Part shown: positions 20,901-31,918 of the stretch, piece after piece
Numbering within the stretch: position 1 is the first letter of the stretch
Layout: every line of letters starts with the position of its first letter
Source: Podospora comata
Lineage: Eukaryota; Ascomycota; Sordariomycetes; Sordariales; Podosporaceae
Direction: 5' to 3'
DNA: 64,000 bases
Assembly: GCA_017354895.1 (NCBI GenBank)
Contig: CP071493.1
Span: forward strand, 7,378,001-7,442,000
Translations under genes and position numbers: made by a program
The notes under the pieces: model-generated
Told to the model about the DNA's origin: nothing
Database searches by the model: none
What the model saw: only the letters and a program-made list of their open reading frames with translations

Positions 20901-23296
20901 TATGTGTCTTCTTTCTCTTTTTTTGGTCACGAACTTGCCCAGCTGGGGTTGGGTTGCATATTGTGTTAATACGGTTGGAAACTACATTATTTTTTTCCAG
21001 GTACAAGCATCAGCCACGTGAAGTCAGGTTTGGGCAGGTGGGTAAGTGGTTTGTTTTGGTTAGGCGGAGGGTTTTCTTTTCATATAGGGAGGTGGCATCA
21101 GGGTATGGCATACAAACGTTGAAGATCACGGGAATTACACACAGACTGTTGAACAGATGCAAGCTATCATCGCCCATGGAATCTCTTGAAGGAGCATGAC
21201 CTGTCTTTCACACATCAGACCAATACCTCCAAATGTCATTCTGCGGCAACCGAAACACAGTTATCCCTCCATCAACTACGGCACTGGGATGTCACAACGG
21301 CTAGTTCCGGGGACATTCCCGCGTGTCGTTTGAGCAGTTGTCGGTAGAGATTCTGCCTAAACCGGTGCAGATGATGGGTGTTTTTTTGGGGCCGGTTCTA
21401 CCTGTGTTTGATACCTTTTTTTTATAAAAAAAAAATCATTCCCCTGGGGGGGAACATCGATTAGCTGGGCGACCATTACCGTAGTAGCATTATTGATCAA
21501 AGAGATGGAGTTCAAAGACCACTTGTATGGGGGTCGGTAAAGACTCTCCATGCGAGTGATATAACACTTGAAAGAACAATGATGCCGAATTTCATGTGCT
21601 ACAGTTTACAGTGACCAAGGTAGGTAGGTAGGTCGGTACCTACCACGGAAGGACTATACACACACACACTGCCTTTTCCTATGCTCCTTCTCGCTGCCAC
21701 GCGCCGTAGTTTAGCTTCTCTCATCACATCATCCACCGCGATTTCGGGGGTCTTGTTTGGGGCACTGCTGATCACAGCAAAGAAAGGAAGTTGGGACAAG
21801 GCTGGGGGCCGCAAAAAGGCGATGAAACAAATTGAAGGATCTTGCTACGCAGTATCGATTTCCTCTCCATGGCCAAATCCACAACACCTCCTCGGAGCCG
21901 GATCCGATCTGCCCTGCAGTGTTCCCAATGCCCAGCCGGCTGCTGCTGAGAGGCCCAAAGACGCAACCAGCACACCAAAATATCTCTTCTGTTCCACGGC
22001 TTCTCTGGCTTCCAACGCAACACAAAACCCGGGCATTGCACCACAAGAACTCTCAAGGGGAGGATGATCACCAGGAGCCAAGAGGCAGCATACTCAGCAC
22101 ATGCTACCCTACGGCACAGCCCGCCTGGAGAACTGATAGTGCCAGCCATTCTCCACGTTCGCAGTAACTCCAGCAAGGATCTGTGGGCAGCCACTCATCG
22201 TGTCCCGGAGCCCGTTGTTTCGCACGCAAAAATAGCATGGTTGCGGAATGTTTACTCTACGGTTCTCAGCCCAGCGAGGCAGCATGATCTCACCATCAAA
22301 CATCAAACGGCAATAAAAAAAAGGGGGAGAGTGGTGATACAAGAACACGAGCCAGTGTAAAGCAGACCGGCAGCAACAGAAACTTTACTGTAAGTCCCCA
22401 TCACCGGTGCACAGGGCATCAGGCTGCCATCTCAGCCCATCAGCAGCAACAAACTCGGGCAGGGCTCAATGAACACCTCGAACGGGCCTTGGAGAAGCCG
22501 ACCCCCTGTCTGCGGGGGCTGAACCTCGCATCCAAGACAAGGGTCCTCTTCTGGCAGCAATTTCGACCTCTCAAAAACAGGAAACTGCTGTCGCGTCTTA
22601 CTCTGCATCGTGTTTCTTTTCTTCTGCACTCTTTGCTACCGTCGTCATTGTTCCAAGCTCAACCGTGGGAACGACAACGGCTCGGTCCCAGCCATCGCGA
22701 ACAAACGTGGGCGTCCTGGACCCTGATGCGACCAGCCCCCACCTCCATCCACATGGGACGATCGACAAGCTTGAGCTTGAGCTTTTGCTTTTCCCCTCTT
22801 CGTCTCAGCTCCAACACTGACGGCGGTTCAACACAGTCCGTCCTCCGACACAACGGAGGCCCTACCTACCTGGGTGATCGGATTGTACCGCATTGTCGGG
22901 TCTTGCAATCGGAGCTCGACCGAACGCCCTCCTCCAACACAGACATACCCAGAAAACCGGTGGGTGTCCTCGGCGCTGCGCAACACCGGCACAAGCGGCG
23001 CTTGGGCTCAACCTGCAATAGACCAGCAATTGGTGAGAGATACGAACCAGAAAAAGTCAGTGGACAATACAACTCGCAGTCGCCGCGCCGGCGACCTAGC
23101 GACAAGATCGGGAATTAGTTTGAAGCAACACAAGGAGGACGGCAGTCACTCGCAACCTGGTCGTACAGTCGGTTCACAAACCACGCACAACTAAATCTGA
23201 GCTCCCACTTGCGTCCGCGCGGGCTTTCCCACCGTTACTTTCGCGACACATCGTCGACGTCACCAAGTACTCGCTTTACGCTATCTCGAACTTACA
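20901..23296. promoter_or_regulatory. Long intergenic region and leader upstream of the 1838-aa gene
   Basis: The 2.4 kb between two same-strand genes holds the upstream 3' UTR and a long promoter/5' UTR. A GGTAGGT...ACCTACC inverted repeat lies at 21619-21644. The last 600 bp are C/A-rich, leader-like and contain several short upstream open frames. No gene was recognised. Confidence 0.5.
21619..21644. repeat. AGGT tetranucleotide repeat forming a small inverted repeat
   Basis: GGTAGGT at the left is complementary to ACCTACC at the right, and the left side is a short AGGT tandem run. Confidence 0.6.
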
Positions 23297-26200
23297 ATGG
23301 CATCCTACAATCAGGCTTACAAGCCACTACCTCCTCCGGGAAACTTCCAGCAGGGGTATCTCAGCGCCCAGCAGCAACATCAACATCAACAGCTTCAACA
23401 TCAGCAGCATCAGCAGCTCCAACATCATCACCAACAGCATCAACAATACCTACAACAACAACAACAACAACAACAGCAGCAGCAGCAGCAGCAGCAACAG
23501 CATCAGCAGCATTCTGGCCAAAATGGGATAGAGCGGCCTCCGTCTTTTGTTGGTCTACCGCCCATTCGCCGTGGCTCATCGCTTGGCTTGAACGCTGAAA
23601 GATTCTCTGGTGACAACAACAACAACAACAACAACAACAGTCCGGGTAATAGTAACGGTCATCAGCAGCAACAGCAGCAGCTTCAGCAGTATGGACAGCA
23701 ACATCAACAGCACTCCGGCACGGCGCAACAAAACCCCAACACCAGTCATCAGGGACAGCAACATCCACAACAGCAATCGATTGTTCAGTCTGTTTACCGG
23801 CCAACCCAAGGTGCGCCTGGTCCGCAAACCCAGGCCCCTACTCAAGGGCAACAAACATGGCAGCTACAAGGTCAAGGTCAACAAGGACCATCCCCGGGCC
23901 TGTCCCGCGGGTTTGCGGGAGCTGCCGTCAATGCTCCACACGGAGTGAACGGAGTGACCCCGCAGGGCCCACAGCAATATACAGATGGTTCCGGTCGACA
24001 GGGACCGATGCTTCCTCATATGCTACCGGGCAACCTTTCCCAGAGGTTTCAACCTCAGAGTTGGGTACCGCAGGAGTCACATCTAGCAGAACCTCTACAT
24101 CCCTCGAGCCGCCATCGTTCCTCACCAAGCAATGCCTCATCACAGCACCAGCAGCAACAGCAACAAGCACAGCAGCAGCAGCAGCAGCAGCCTCATCAGC
24201 AGCCATCACCCCCGCAGCAACAGCAGCAACCATACTACGGATTTGACAAGGAGACCGGTGGCCCTGTTTCTGGAGGGCACTCCTCGCAAAGACCAAAACC
24301 ACAGGCTTCCCAGCCATCTCAGCAAACACATCCGGCTTTTAGGGATCAGCAGCACTACAACGGGTTACCAAGCCAAAGAGCTCACCCAACGCAACCTCTT
24401 CCTGCTCTCCCGACTATTCAACAAAGCCCTGTCATCCCGCAGGGATCCGACCAGGAGAACCAGCAGCAAAAGAATAATGTATCACCGCCAGGCTCCGGCG
24501 CTCCTGGGATCACGGTTACTGAAGATGGGCGTATCAAGCGCAACTCGGGCGTGTACTCAGGACTCAGAGACAGATTAGCCACGGGCGGTCCAGTCGAGCG
24601 CCGGGACGGTGACGGTACTCCGCGATATCAGGGGGTTGGCAACGACGTCGTCTCTGACTCAAGCGATGACGAGGGCGACTTACCAAACCCAATCGGTCCA
24701 TTTGGGGGAAGGGCGGCCGACAACGATAGTATGATTGCGCATGGTCCGGGCACGCCCATGGGTGAACGTGTCCCGCCTCCGCCATCGCAGTTTGCGCCAC
24801 CGGGCCGGAAGCTGACTACTTTCTTCGGCATCGGTGCCACACAACCATCCGGACCTCAGCAGCCGAACTCGATGAGGCCTGACATGTCGAGAACTTCCAC
24901 GTCGACCAATGCCACGGAAAACCAGCCAGCTGGAAGCATCGGTGGACCGCCGAAGAAGCGCTTCTCTGCTCTTAAGAATGTCTTCCATCGATCAGAGGGG
25001 CATAAGCATTCGCCGTCATTCACTATCAAGACATCACCCCCTCAGGCACAGGTCCAGTTTCAGGGCATGAACCAGGGGCCACCTCCGGCGTCGTTCCTCC
25101 AGGGGCCACCTCCCGGTCCATTGCCAGGCATCCCTCAAGGGGAGGTTCCAAGGACACCTCAGGGGCCGGTTCAGGGGCAGTTCCAGGGGCAGTTCCAGGG
25201 ACAGTCACCGGGTCAGAGTCAGGGACAGGCCCAAGGACAAGGTCAGCACCCTCAGGGTCCCACCCCTCCGGCGGGAGCTGGCCCGCAGCCCGGTTCTTTC
25301 AATCTGTACTCTGGACCTGAGCGAACTGTCACCGGTTTACGGCAGCCAGGTCATGCGCTGCCACCTCCGGGCGCCCAGAATCAGCAGTCACCACAACAGC
25401 AACAGGGGCAACCACAGCAACAAGCCCAGCAACAACAGCAGGGCAGCTTTGCGCAATACGACCAGACCCGGAAGCCCGGTGGTGGCATGTTTGGATTCCT
25501 ACGCAACCGAGCTGACTCCAAGCCCAAGGATGGTCCTCCTGCTGTCTCGCTGCCAATCCCCCCGGGGCAACCAATTCCCTTTTCGCCGGGGCGGGGAGGA
25601 CAACAGCAATATGGCATGAGCCCAGCATTGGGTCCAGATGGACGCCCTTCCACTGCGGCTAACCAGCAACTATTCCAGTCCCAATTCGGGAGAGGAGGTC
25701 CGGGATCGCCAGGCCAAACGCTACCTGTCTCCCAGCCCTCTGATAACGGTCAGCTAGATGATGAGTTTATCGCACATCGACCGCCGCCGCTTCCTCAACA
25801 AAGTCAGAGTCAGCTGTCGTTTCAGCATGGTCAGGCAGAGAATCTATCTACCGTCAGCCGCCAACAAGAGCAAGAAACTACGCCTTACTTGCAGAATGCT
25901 CAGTTACACCAGCCAACCAAATTGCTCGACCCAACCCCTGCTGGCTCTGCCTTTGAGTCTCCCGTTTCGAGCAAATCGCAACCTGTTTCTCAGGCTGCCG
26001 TTGAGCAAGGACGGCATCTGAACGATTCGCCTGCTAGTTTCACTGTTCAGCAAGCTGTTGCAGTTCGCCAGCCTCCAGCTCAGAGCTACGGACAGGGCTC
26101 TCGGTTCAGTCCAACCCAAAACCCCACGCGCAAGCCTCTGAACGCCTCGGAGGGGTTGAATAACGATCAATCTGCTCCTCCCGGAAGTCCTCCTGCCGGT

Positions 26201-28813
26201 TATCAAGGACAGGGCCCGACACAGTTCGGGGTGTCGGGACCTAGCTTCCAACAAGAAACGCGAGGTGCTGGACCATCCCAGTTCCACCCTTCTGCCGGAG
26301 TTCAGCTGCCGGATCAAGATAGCAGAGCCCCGTCAAGACAGTCGATCTCTGCTGTTTCGCCAACCGTTGAGACGCCCTCTATCCACATGCATCCTCAGGG
26401 ACTGAGTCAGGGACCAGGAGCTGGGCCTCGCCCCCCGAGCGGACACTCTTACCAATCTAGCCTTCAGTCCTCTCAAGTTCAACAAGGTCAGGCACCTCTC
26501 CAAGGGATTAGCACTCAGCCCACTTGGGGATCGGCCCAAAGTAGTCCTCAGCCCAACCGCGCACCGTTCGGTCCGGGTCCTCGTCCGAATGGCAACCCTA
26601 TGATTCCTCAGTTTCACCAGAAGGAAAAGGAACAAAGCACAATTTCGAAACTCTTCAAGGGCAGCAAGGCAACCGGGCCGTCGGCACCAAAGCTAGAAAA
26701 GGGCGAGAAGGAGAAGGGTGGCAATCTCTCGGGGTTCCTTGGTGCTTTCAAAAAGGGGACGAAGCAGATGGAGATTCATTCACCCAACGCTCTGCCGCCC
26801 ATGGGTGGCCAACCGTTCTTGGCCGGGCAATCTTCTCAAGGCCAGAAATCCCAGCCTTTCGCGCCTCATCAGGTGGGAGTTCAAGCCCAGTCGCAGCCAC
26901 AACAACAGCCTCCAGCTGGTGCGTCCACTCAGGAACAAAGGCCCCAGCAAACTGGTCCTGCTGGTCAGTATCCATACCAAAATCAGCCTCAATTCCAGAG
27001 ACAGCAAGGGACTGCGCCAACAGTCCAACCATCGCCGCCATCCCAGCAACAAGCTCCTCGCCCTGGTCCGCCTCCCACCGAGCCAAAGTACGAGAGGGTT
27101 CCTATTCCTGCCTCGTATGGGTATGTTCATGGCGAGGGACGTGTTGCTCCTGGGCCTGTTGGGTTCTATGTTGGCCCTACACCTGTCGGGTTGTATGGTA
27201 TGCCTCAAGGGCAGATGATTCCAGCGGGCTATCCCCAGCAATGGGTACCGCCAGGAGGGATGCCAACTCAAGTCCCGCCTGGAGCCGTCCCTGGTCAAGT
27301 GAATTCTCAGCAGGTCAATGGAGCTCAAGGTGCTTCACCCCAGCCCTCGAATTCTTCGGTTCCCGTCAACGCTCGTGATCCTTCTCCCGCGTCTCAGGGT
27401 CACGTTCATGTCCAAGCACCTTCACCAGTTCCGGTTCAACCTCCAGCACCCCCACCTGCCAGTGCTGCCCCTGCTCTACAGCAGCCTCCAGTATTCAACA
27501 GTCAACCGTCTCTGCGTGAGCGGGTTCCTTCTCCGGAGGCCCAACCCACGCAACAGACTCAGCCCCCGCAAACTGCTCAGCCAGCTCAGCCGCCTCCTCC
27601 AGTGCAGCAACCAGTGCAGTCACACCCGGCAAGTACATTGACCGCTGTTCCCCGCCAAATAGAGGTGTCACCTCAATCCTCTGTGCGGACAGCTGCACCT
27701 CAGGCACCGTCGCCTAACGTCTCGCCTCCTGAGAGACAAGTGCAACCTCGGCCAGAACCAGCTCGTTTCGACAGCCGGGACAGCGACACTTTGCCCTCTG
27801 CGCAGCCAAGTCCCCTCAAGCGGAATGTCAGCCCGCCGCAAAACGGCAGCGCCACTCACCAGCGCCAGTTCTCTGTCGGCAACGGACTTGCTTCTCTCCC
27901 CTCGCAGCAGCGGTACATGCAGTCTAAGCAGTCGCCCTCCCCTCCTAATGGCAGCCAGTTCCTACCGCCAAGGAGCCCGGATCAACAGGCACCAAGCACG
28001 GTTGTCCCGATTCACATTGCAGGCGCCAGCATCGTTTCTCAGGGATCAAGAACTGTCAGTCCGCCTCAGGATTCGAGAACCGTCAGCCCAGAACCAATCA
28101 TACAAGGCCCTTCTGCTCCGGTTCAGCACCTGCAGTCACCGAGTCGTGTGCCAGATGACAATATTTACGATGCTACTCCGCGCAACTCGCAGTTTGCTCC
28201 CCAAGAGCAGCCGAAACAACAACCTGAGTCTCAGCAGCAGCAGCAGCAGCGGGCCTCACCTCCACCTCAGCCACAAACACCGGAACAACAAGAGGAACAG
28301 CAACGCCAGTCGCCTGTTCAGACTCGCTCTTCCCCTATGGAGGCCGAAAACACCATAATCATCTCCGAGCCCACCGAAACCAAGTCTGCCGGCCCATCCC
28401 ACGACACCACTCGTCCCAAACTCGAGCTCAAGCCCCCGGCTGAACCACGGCCCCGTTCCAACTCTCCCCCGGCCGTCGATCACGACTCCGATGACGACCT
28501 GTCTGATGTTGAATCGCCCATCATCGCCTCTGCCACTGTCGCGACACTCAAGCCTGCTTCACCAAGCAACAAGACAACACAAACCGGGGCGGTCGCAAGA
28601 GAAAACATTGCTATTTTTGAACGGGCAAAGAAGAAGGCCGAGGAGGAGAGAATCGCGCAGGAGAGGATGGTGATGGAGGAGAAGATTCCGGTGTTTGATG
28701 ATGAGATGATGAATGCTGGGAAGAAGAAGGAGGATGAGAAGGTGCAGATGAGCGCGACGAGTTATCCGGGGCAGGAGTGGAATCCTTATGGGGAGTTCCA
28801 GGAGTGGGAGTGA
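23297..28813 (+). CDS. Very large Q/P-rich disordered protein of unknown function, 1838 aa
   Basis: One uninterrupted frame of 5.5 kb starts at ATG 23297, which has a good context (ACAATGGC). The N-terminus is Gln/His-rich with a polyGln run at 23452-23499 and a polyAsn run near 23617. The rest is dominated by Gln, Pro, Gly and Ser. Four short basic-hydrophobic segments stand out: KKRFSALKNVFHR (about residue 555), GMFGFLRNRA (730), STISKLFKGSK (1115) and LSGFLGAFKKG (1144). An acidic patch SDSSDDEGDLPNPIG lies near 450. The C-terminus (IAIFERAKKKAEEERIAQE..., then EWNPYGEFQEW) is a predicted charged helix followed by a short aromatic tail. No enzyme domain is visible. The pattern suits a scaffold with membrane- or partner-binding motifs. 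I do not recognise the family. Confidence 0.9.
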   Translation: MASYNQAYKPLPPPGNFQQGYLSAQQQHQHQQLQHQQHQQLQHHHQQHQQYLQQQQQQQQQQQQQQQQHQQHSGQNGIERPPSFVGLPPIRRGSSLGLNAERFSGDNNNNNNNNSPGNSNGHQQQQQQLQQYGQQHQQHSGTAQQNPNTSHQGQQHPQQQSIVQSVYRPTQGAPGPQTQAPTQGQQTWQLQGQGQQGPSPGLSRGFAGAAVNAPHGVNGVTPQGPQQYTDGSGRQGPMLPHMLPGNLSQRFQPQSWVPQESHLAEPLHPSSRHRSSPSNASSQHQQQQQQAQQQQQQQPHQQPSPPQQQQQPYYGFDKETGGPVSGGHSSQRPKPQASQPSQQTHPAFRDQQHYNGLPSQRAHPTQPLPALPTIQQSPVIPQGSDQENQQQKNNVSPPGSGAPGITVTEDGRIKRNSGVYSGLRDRLATGGPVERRDGDGTPRYQGVGNDVVSDSSDDEGDLPNPIGPFGGRAADNDSMIAHGPGTPMGERVPPPPSQFAPPGRKLTTFFGIGATQPSGPQQPNSMRPDMSRTSTSTNATENQPAGSIGGPPKKRFSALKNVFHRSEGHKHSPSFTIKTSPPQAQVQFQGMNQGPPPASFLQGPPPGPLPGIPQGEVPRTPQGPVQGQFQGQFQGQSPGQSQGQAQGQGQHPQGPTPPAGAGPQPGSFNLYSGPERTVTGLRQPGHALPPPGAQNQQSPQQQQGQPQQQAQQQQQGSFAQYDQTRKPGGGMFGFLRNRADSKPKDGPPAVSLPIPPGQPIPFSPGRGGQQQYGMSPALGPDGRPSTAANQQLFQSQFGRGGPGSPGQTLPVSQPSDNGQLDDEFIAHRPPPLPQQSQSQLSFQHGQAENLSTVSRQQEQETTPYLQNAQLHQPTKLLDPTPAGSAFESPVSSKSQPVSQAAVEQGRHLNDSPASFTVQQAVAVRQPPAQSYGQGSRFSPTQNPTRKPLNASEGLNNDQSAPPGSPPAGYQGQGPTQFGVSGPSFQQETRGAGPSQFHPSAGVQLPDQDSRAPSRQSISAVSPTVETPSIHMHPQGLSQGPGAGPRPPSGHSYQSSLQSSQVQQGQAPLQGISTQPTWGSAQSSPQPNRAPFGPGPRPNGNPMIPQFHQKEKEQSTISKLFKGSKATGPSAPKLEKGEKEKGGNLSGFLGAFKKGTKQMEIHSPNALPPMGGQPFLAGQSSQGQKSQPFAPHQVGVQAQSQPQQQPPAGASTQEQRPQQTGPAGQYPYQNQPQFQRQQGTAPTVQPSPPSQQQAPRPGPPPTEPKYERVPIPASYGYVHGEGRVAPGPVGFYVGPTPVGLYGMPQGQMIPAGYPQQWVPPGGMPTQVPPGAVPGQVNSQQVNGAQGASPQPSNSSVPVNARDPSPASQGHVHVQAPSPVPVQPPAPPPASAAPALQQPPVFNSQPSLRERVPSPEAQPTQQTQPPQTAQPAQPPPPVQQPVQSHPASTLTAVPRQIEVSPQSSVRTAAPQAPSPNVSPPERQVQPRPEPARFDSRDSDTLPSAQPSPLKRNVSPPQNGSATHQRQFSVGNGLASLPSQQRYMQSKQSPSPPNGSQFLPPRSPDQQAPSTVVPIHIAGASIVSQGSRTVSPPQDSRTVSPEPIIQGPSAPVQHLQSPSRVPDDNIYDATPRNSQFAPQEQPKQQPESQQQQQQRASPPPQPQTPEQQEEQQRQSPVQTRSSPMEAENTIIISEPTETKSAGPSHDTTRPKLELKPPAEPRPRSNSPPAVDHDSDDDLSDVESPIIASATVATLKPASPSNKTTQTGAVARENIAIFERAKKKAEEERIAQERMVMEEKIPVFDDEMMNAGKKKEDEKVQMSATSYPGQEWNPYGEFQEWE
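23452..23499 (+). repeat. CAA/CAG run encoding polyglutamine
   Basis: Sixteen consecutive Gln codons, first CAA then CAG, lie inside a wider Gln/His-rich region. The switch in codon type suggests two expansion events or interruptions that stabilise the run. Confidence 0.9.
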
Positions 28814-29460
28814 GTGAGTGATGTGAGTGAGTGATGTGATGTCGTGGTAATGTTTGGAATGGTACATATACATGTGTGGATATGTTTATTCATTTGTTTG
28901 GGGTAGTTATTTTTTGGTGATGACGATATCAGCAGACGATCTATTTCTTTTTCTTTTTGTTGATGAGCGTTCTTGTTTATTCTTTGGGTAAAAAAGCTAC
29001 CAAGTCAATATCTAATCTGATCTTCTTTTTTGGTTTTCTTTACAGTATTTACTTTGATCACTGCTGTGTGTCTGCGTCTTGTTTCCCTGGTTCAGCCTAT
29101 GGGAATAGCCTCACTGCTGAGCAAGCCGGTAACCGACGTGAAACGGTCCAATTTGTTACTTATTTTGACTCGCTGTGGACACACAATCCTCGTCTTGAAA
29201 TCGAGAATCGAGAGTGTGAGAAGGCAATAAATATACAAAGTCAGAATCTTGACAACTGCTGAAAGAGTGGCAAATACAGCACCTTAAGCCGCCAACCCCG
29301 CATTTCCAACCGCTAAATTTCCTGCTCTCCAGCGCTCTGATTTAGTTCTCACCGTCGTCATCATCACTTGCAACTCAATAGCCATTGTTGTCGCACACAA
29401 TCGCGCCCCCCCCCCTTACCTCCCCCAAAACTCAAAACCACTTCACAAGAAACACACATC
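28814..29460. other. Intergenic region between the 1838-aa and CCDC97-like genes
   Basis: The 647 bp begin with short TGAGTGAGTGATG repeats just after the stop and end in a C-rich leader (about 29405-29425) before ATG 29461. No gene was seen. Confidence 0.5.
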
Positions 29461-29539
29461 ATGGCCCCGATATTACCACCATCAAGCAACCCCACTCAGA
29501 ACAATACCCAAGATGAAATGGGACCAGAAGATGTCCACT

Positions 29540-29572
<33 letters not shown>

Positions 29573-30207
29573 AAAGATCCCCATCCGAGCTCACCCGCCT
29601 CAGAGTCCAAAACCGCCGGCGGGAGTACCTGAGCAGAAACCCGTCCTATTTCGACCAGCCAGACCACGAGCTCTCGGACCCCCTCCTCCACGACCACCTG
29701 ATCCGCCGCTTCCTCACCCCCCAGGAGCGGGAAGCAGACTCCAAGTCCAAAGGGTACGCCCGCGTCCTCGAGGGGTCCCTCCTTCGGGGCGAGGAACGGT
29801 TGGCAAAGCTCTCCTCGGAGAAGCCGGCCGGGGATGAAACCGGTGAGAACGGGGCGGCGGCGGGTGTGTCGCAGGCTGGGAGAGGGAGGGGGGCCAAGGT
29901 AGAAGCCGCGGGGACGAGCTTCACCTCCTTCAGCGCCGAGTTGCTGCCCCCGCCGGAGACGAAAGAGGAGGGAGAGGAGAGGTGGAGGGAGTTTCTGAGG
30001 GATCGGTTCGTAAGGGGGGAGGATGAGGATTTTGAGTATGACGAGGTCGATGACAGGGACGAGCTTGACGAGCTGGAGCGGAGGGAGAGGGAGGAGGAGT
30101 GGATCGAGGGGGAGGAACCGGGGTGGGCTGACAGTGAGGGTGAAGGAGAAGGAGGGGGGAGGGTGGGGAGGGTGCTGACGGGGGAGACGGGGGTGCAGGA
30201 CTTTTAG
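29461..30207 (+). CDS. CCDC97-like protein (DUF2052), 248 aa
   Basis: Single exon from ATG 29461 (CATCATGGCC). Residues about 45-110 carry the family core: RVQNRRREYLSRNPSYFDQP, then SDPLLHDHLIRRFLTPQERE and KGYARVLEGSLLRGEERL. The C-terminal third is strongly acidic (EDEDFEYDEVDDRDELDEL), including the REFLRDRFVRGEDEDFEYDEV block usual in CCDC97. A (RP)5 run comes from a CGACCC hexanucleotide repeat at 29540-29572. Human CCDC97 is reported with the SF3B/U2 part of the spliceosome, so a nuclear splicing-related role is inferred. The gene converges with the C2H2 gene, 177 bp between stops. Confidence 0.83.
29540..29572 (+). repeat. Hexanucleotide CGACCC repeat in the CCDC97-like gene
   Basis: About five units encode alternating Arg-Pro near the N-terminus, just before the conserved core. 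Confidence 0.8.
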
Positions 30208-30384
30208 AGGTTTGGGCAGCGCCCCGCTGCCGGGGCTGGGTGGAAGCTGTTGAGAGAGAGGTGCGCAAACAAAAAAAAGCCTGATATTTAAACGCCCACA
30301 AAAAAGCCTAGCAGCTTTGTTTCTGTGGGGGCAATCACATCTATCAGGTACCTGTCCCAAAAACCCAAGTCTACCCACCCGGAA

Positions 30385-31918
30385 TCAGCTCCTCCCCTCC
30401 CTCATGTACCACCTCATAGCCCTCTTCCTCTCCTCGAACAACGGCCCCTGCCTCCCGTTCTTCTTCATCGCCTCCCACACGTCCAACGCAATCTCCTCCT
30501 CTTCGCTCAACACGCCATCATCGTCCCCCATTATCGTCACCGCCCCCAGCACATTATTATACCTCCTCGCCTTCTTCCTCGTCAACGCCACCTCCCCCTT
30601 TTGCTGCCCCGTTCCTGCTTGTCCGACACCAGCCCGCTCTTGTTGCCGCTCCAGCAACCCCACGAAAAACGAATCCCCCCTCTCCTCGATAAATCTCACC
30701 GCGTGCGTCCTCCTCCAGTGGCGGCGCCAGCAGTCGGGTCGGCTGCTGTTGTTTTGTTGCTCAATACTCACCCCTTGTCGACAAGGGGGCAAGAGAGAAA
30801 AACTTACTACGTCTGTGAGGGCTTGCAGTCGTGGCAGGTGGTGCGCGTGGACTTGATGTGGAGCGTGTCGATGTGGCGGTCGAGTTCCCAGTGGCGGGGG
30901 AACTCGGCGCGGCAGACCTGGCCGGAGGGGAGGAGGAGGGCGCACTGGTAGCGTTCCTCCGCGTTGGGGGGGTTAGTTCGGCGGGCGTGGGCTATAGGGG
31001 GGCCCGGTACGGGGTGTTGGGGGGCGTTGTTGTTGAGAGAGATGGGGACTGGGGCTGGGCGGAGGTCGGAGAGAAAGGGGTCTGTGGTGACGGTGGTGGT
31101 GGTGGGAGAGTTGAACGGGGTGGCGGTTGGGTAGTGGGGGTCTGGGTGAGGGTTGATATCGATGCTGGCCAAACTGTCATGTTGGGGTGTGACTACCTGC
31201 TGCATGTCTGCAATGGTGTGAGGTTGGTAGTGCTGCTGAGCCGGGTTGTGTCGCGTTGGCTGAAAGGCTTGGTGGCTGTAGTCAGGAGCCGATGGCTGGA
31301 AGAAAGCTGCTACGGGCAGTGCTTGAACCTCTGGAGGTGGGTGCTGTTGCGGACGGGGCAGCTGGGAGACTATTCCACCGATATTGTTCTGAACAGCTGG
31401 GAAGGAGTATGTTGTCTCGGGGAACGGGGCGTGGATGATTGAAAAGGCATCCGGCTGGGAAGCGAAGAACGACGGGTGAAGCATCTCCATGAGCGGTGCC
31501 ATAGTGCCCTGGGGAAGCTGTTGGGTGCCTTCGGGTCGTTGACCATGACTTCCGAGTGAATTGCGCCGGCATTCGTAGCAGTCATGCTCCCTCGCGACCC
31601 AGTCATACCAGGACGTGGGAGAGTTGGGATGGCCGCGATGGCCGGGAGGCCAGATGATGTACGAACCAGCGTAGTCGGAAGTTCCGGCGGTGAGAACGCT
31701 GAGATCAGCCGGAAGATTCAAGGGACGGGGGGAATCCACGACATTCCTAGAGCCTAGAGACTCATCATGAGGCCGTGTTTCCTATTCCAAGTCAGCAAGA
31801 CAACTATCAGGGCAAGAACCCCAATGTGAAAGGGGATAGCCCAATGAAGACTTACCAACCAGTATCCGTGGGTGTCCCCGGCGAATGGAGGGACGGGATA
31901 TGCACTCGTGTCGACCAT
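30385..31918 (-). CDS. C2H2 zinc-finger protein, 465 aa
   Basis: Three exons in transcription order: 31918-31856, 31781-30808 and 30745-30385, with introns of 74 and 62 nt. The 21-codon first exon splices in frame to ETRPHDESLG. The middle is Pro/Gln-rich and disordered. Two fingers lie near residues 305-360: the first is C-x9-C-x12-H-x4-H (CALLLPSGQVC...HIDTLH), the second C-x2-C-x14-H-x4-H (CHDC...HWRRTH). The second intron falls inside the second finger, and only splicing completes it, which supports the model. The C-terminal tail is charged. A nuclear DNA-binding regulator is likely; the target is unknown. An extra CxxC near residue 60 (CYEC) may bind zinc too. Confidence 0.78.

Noticed and set aside
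29482-30378. 298-codon minus-strand open frame
   Set aside because: Opposite the CCDC97-like gene; Leu/Pro-rich shadow created by its acidic codons.
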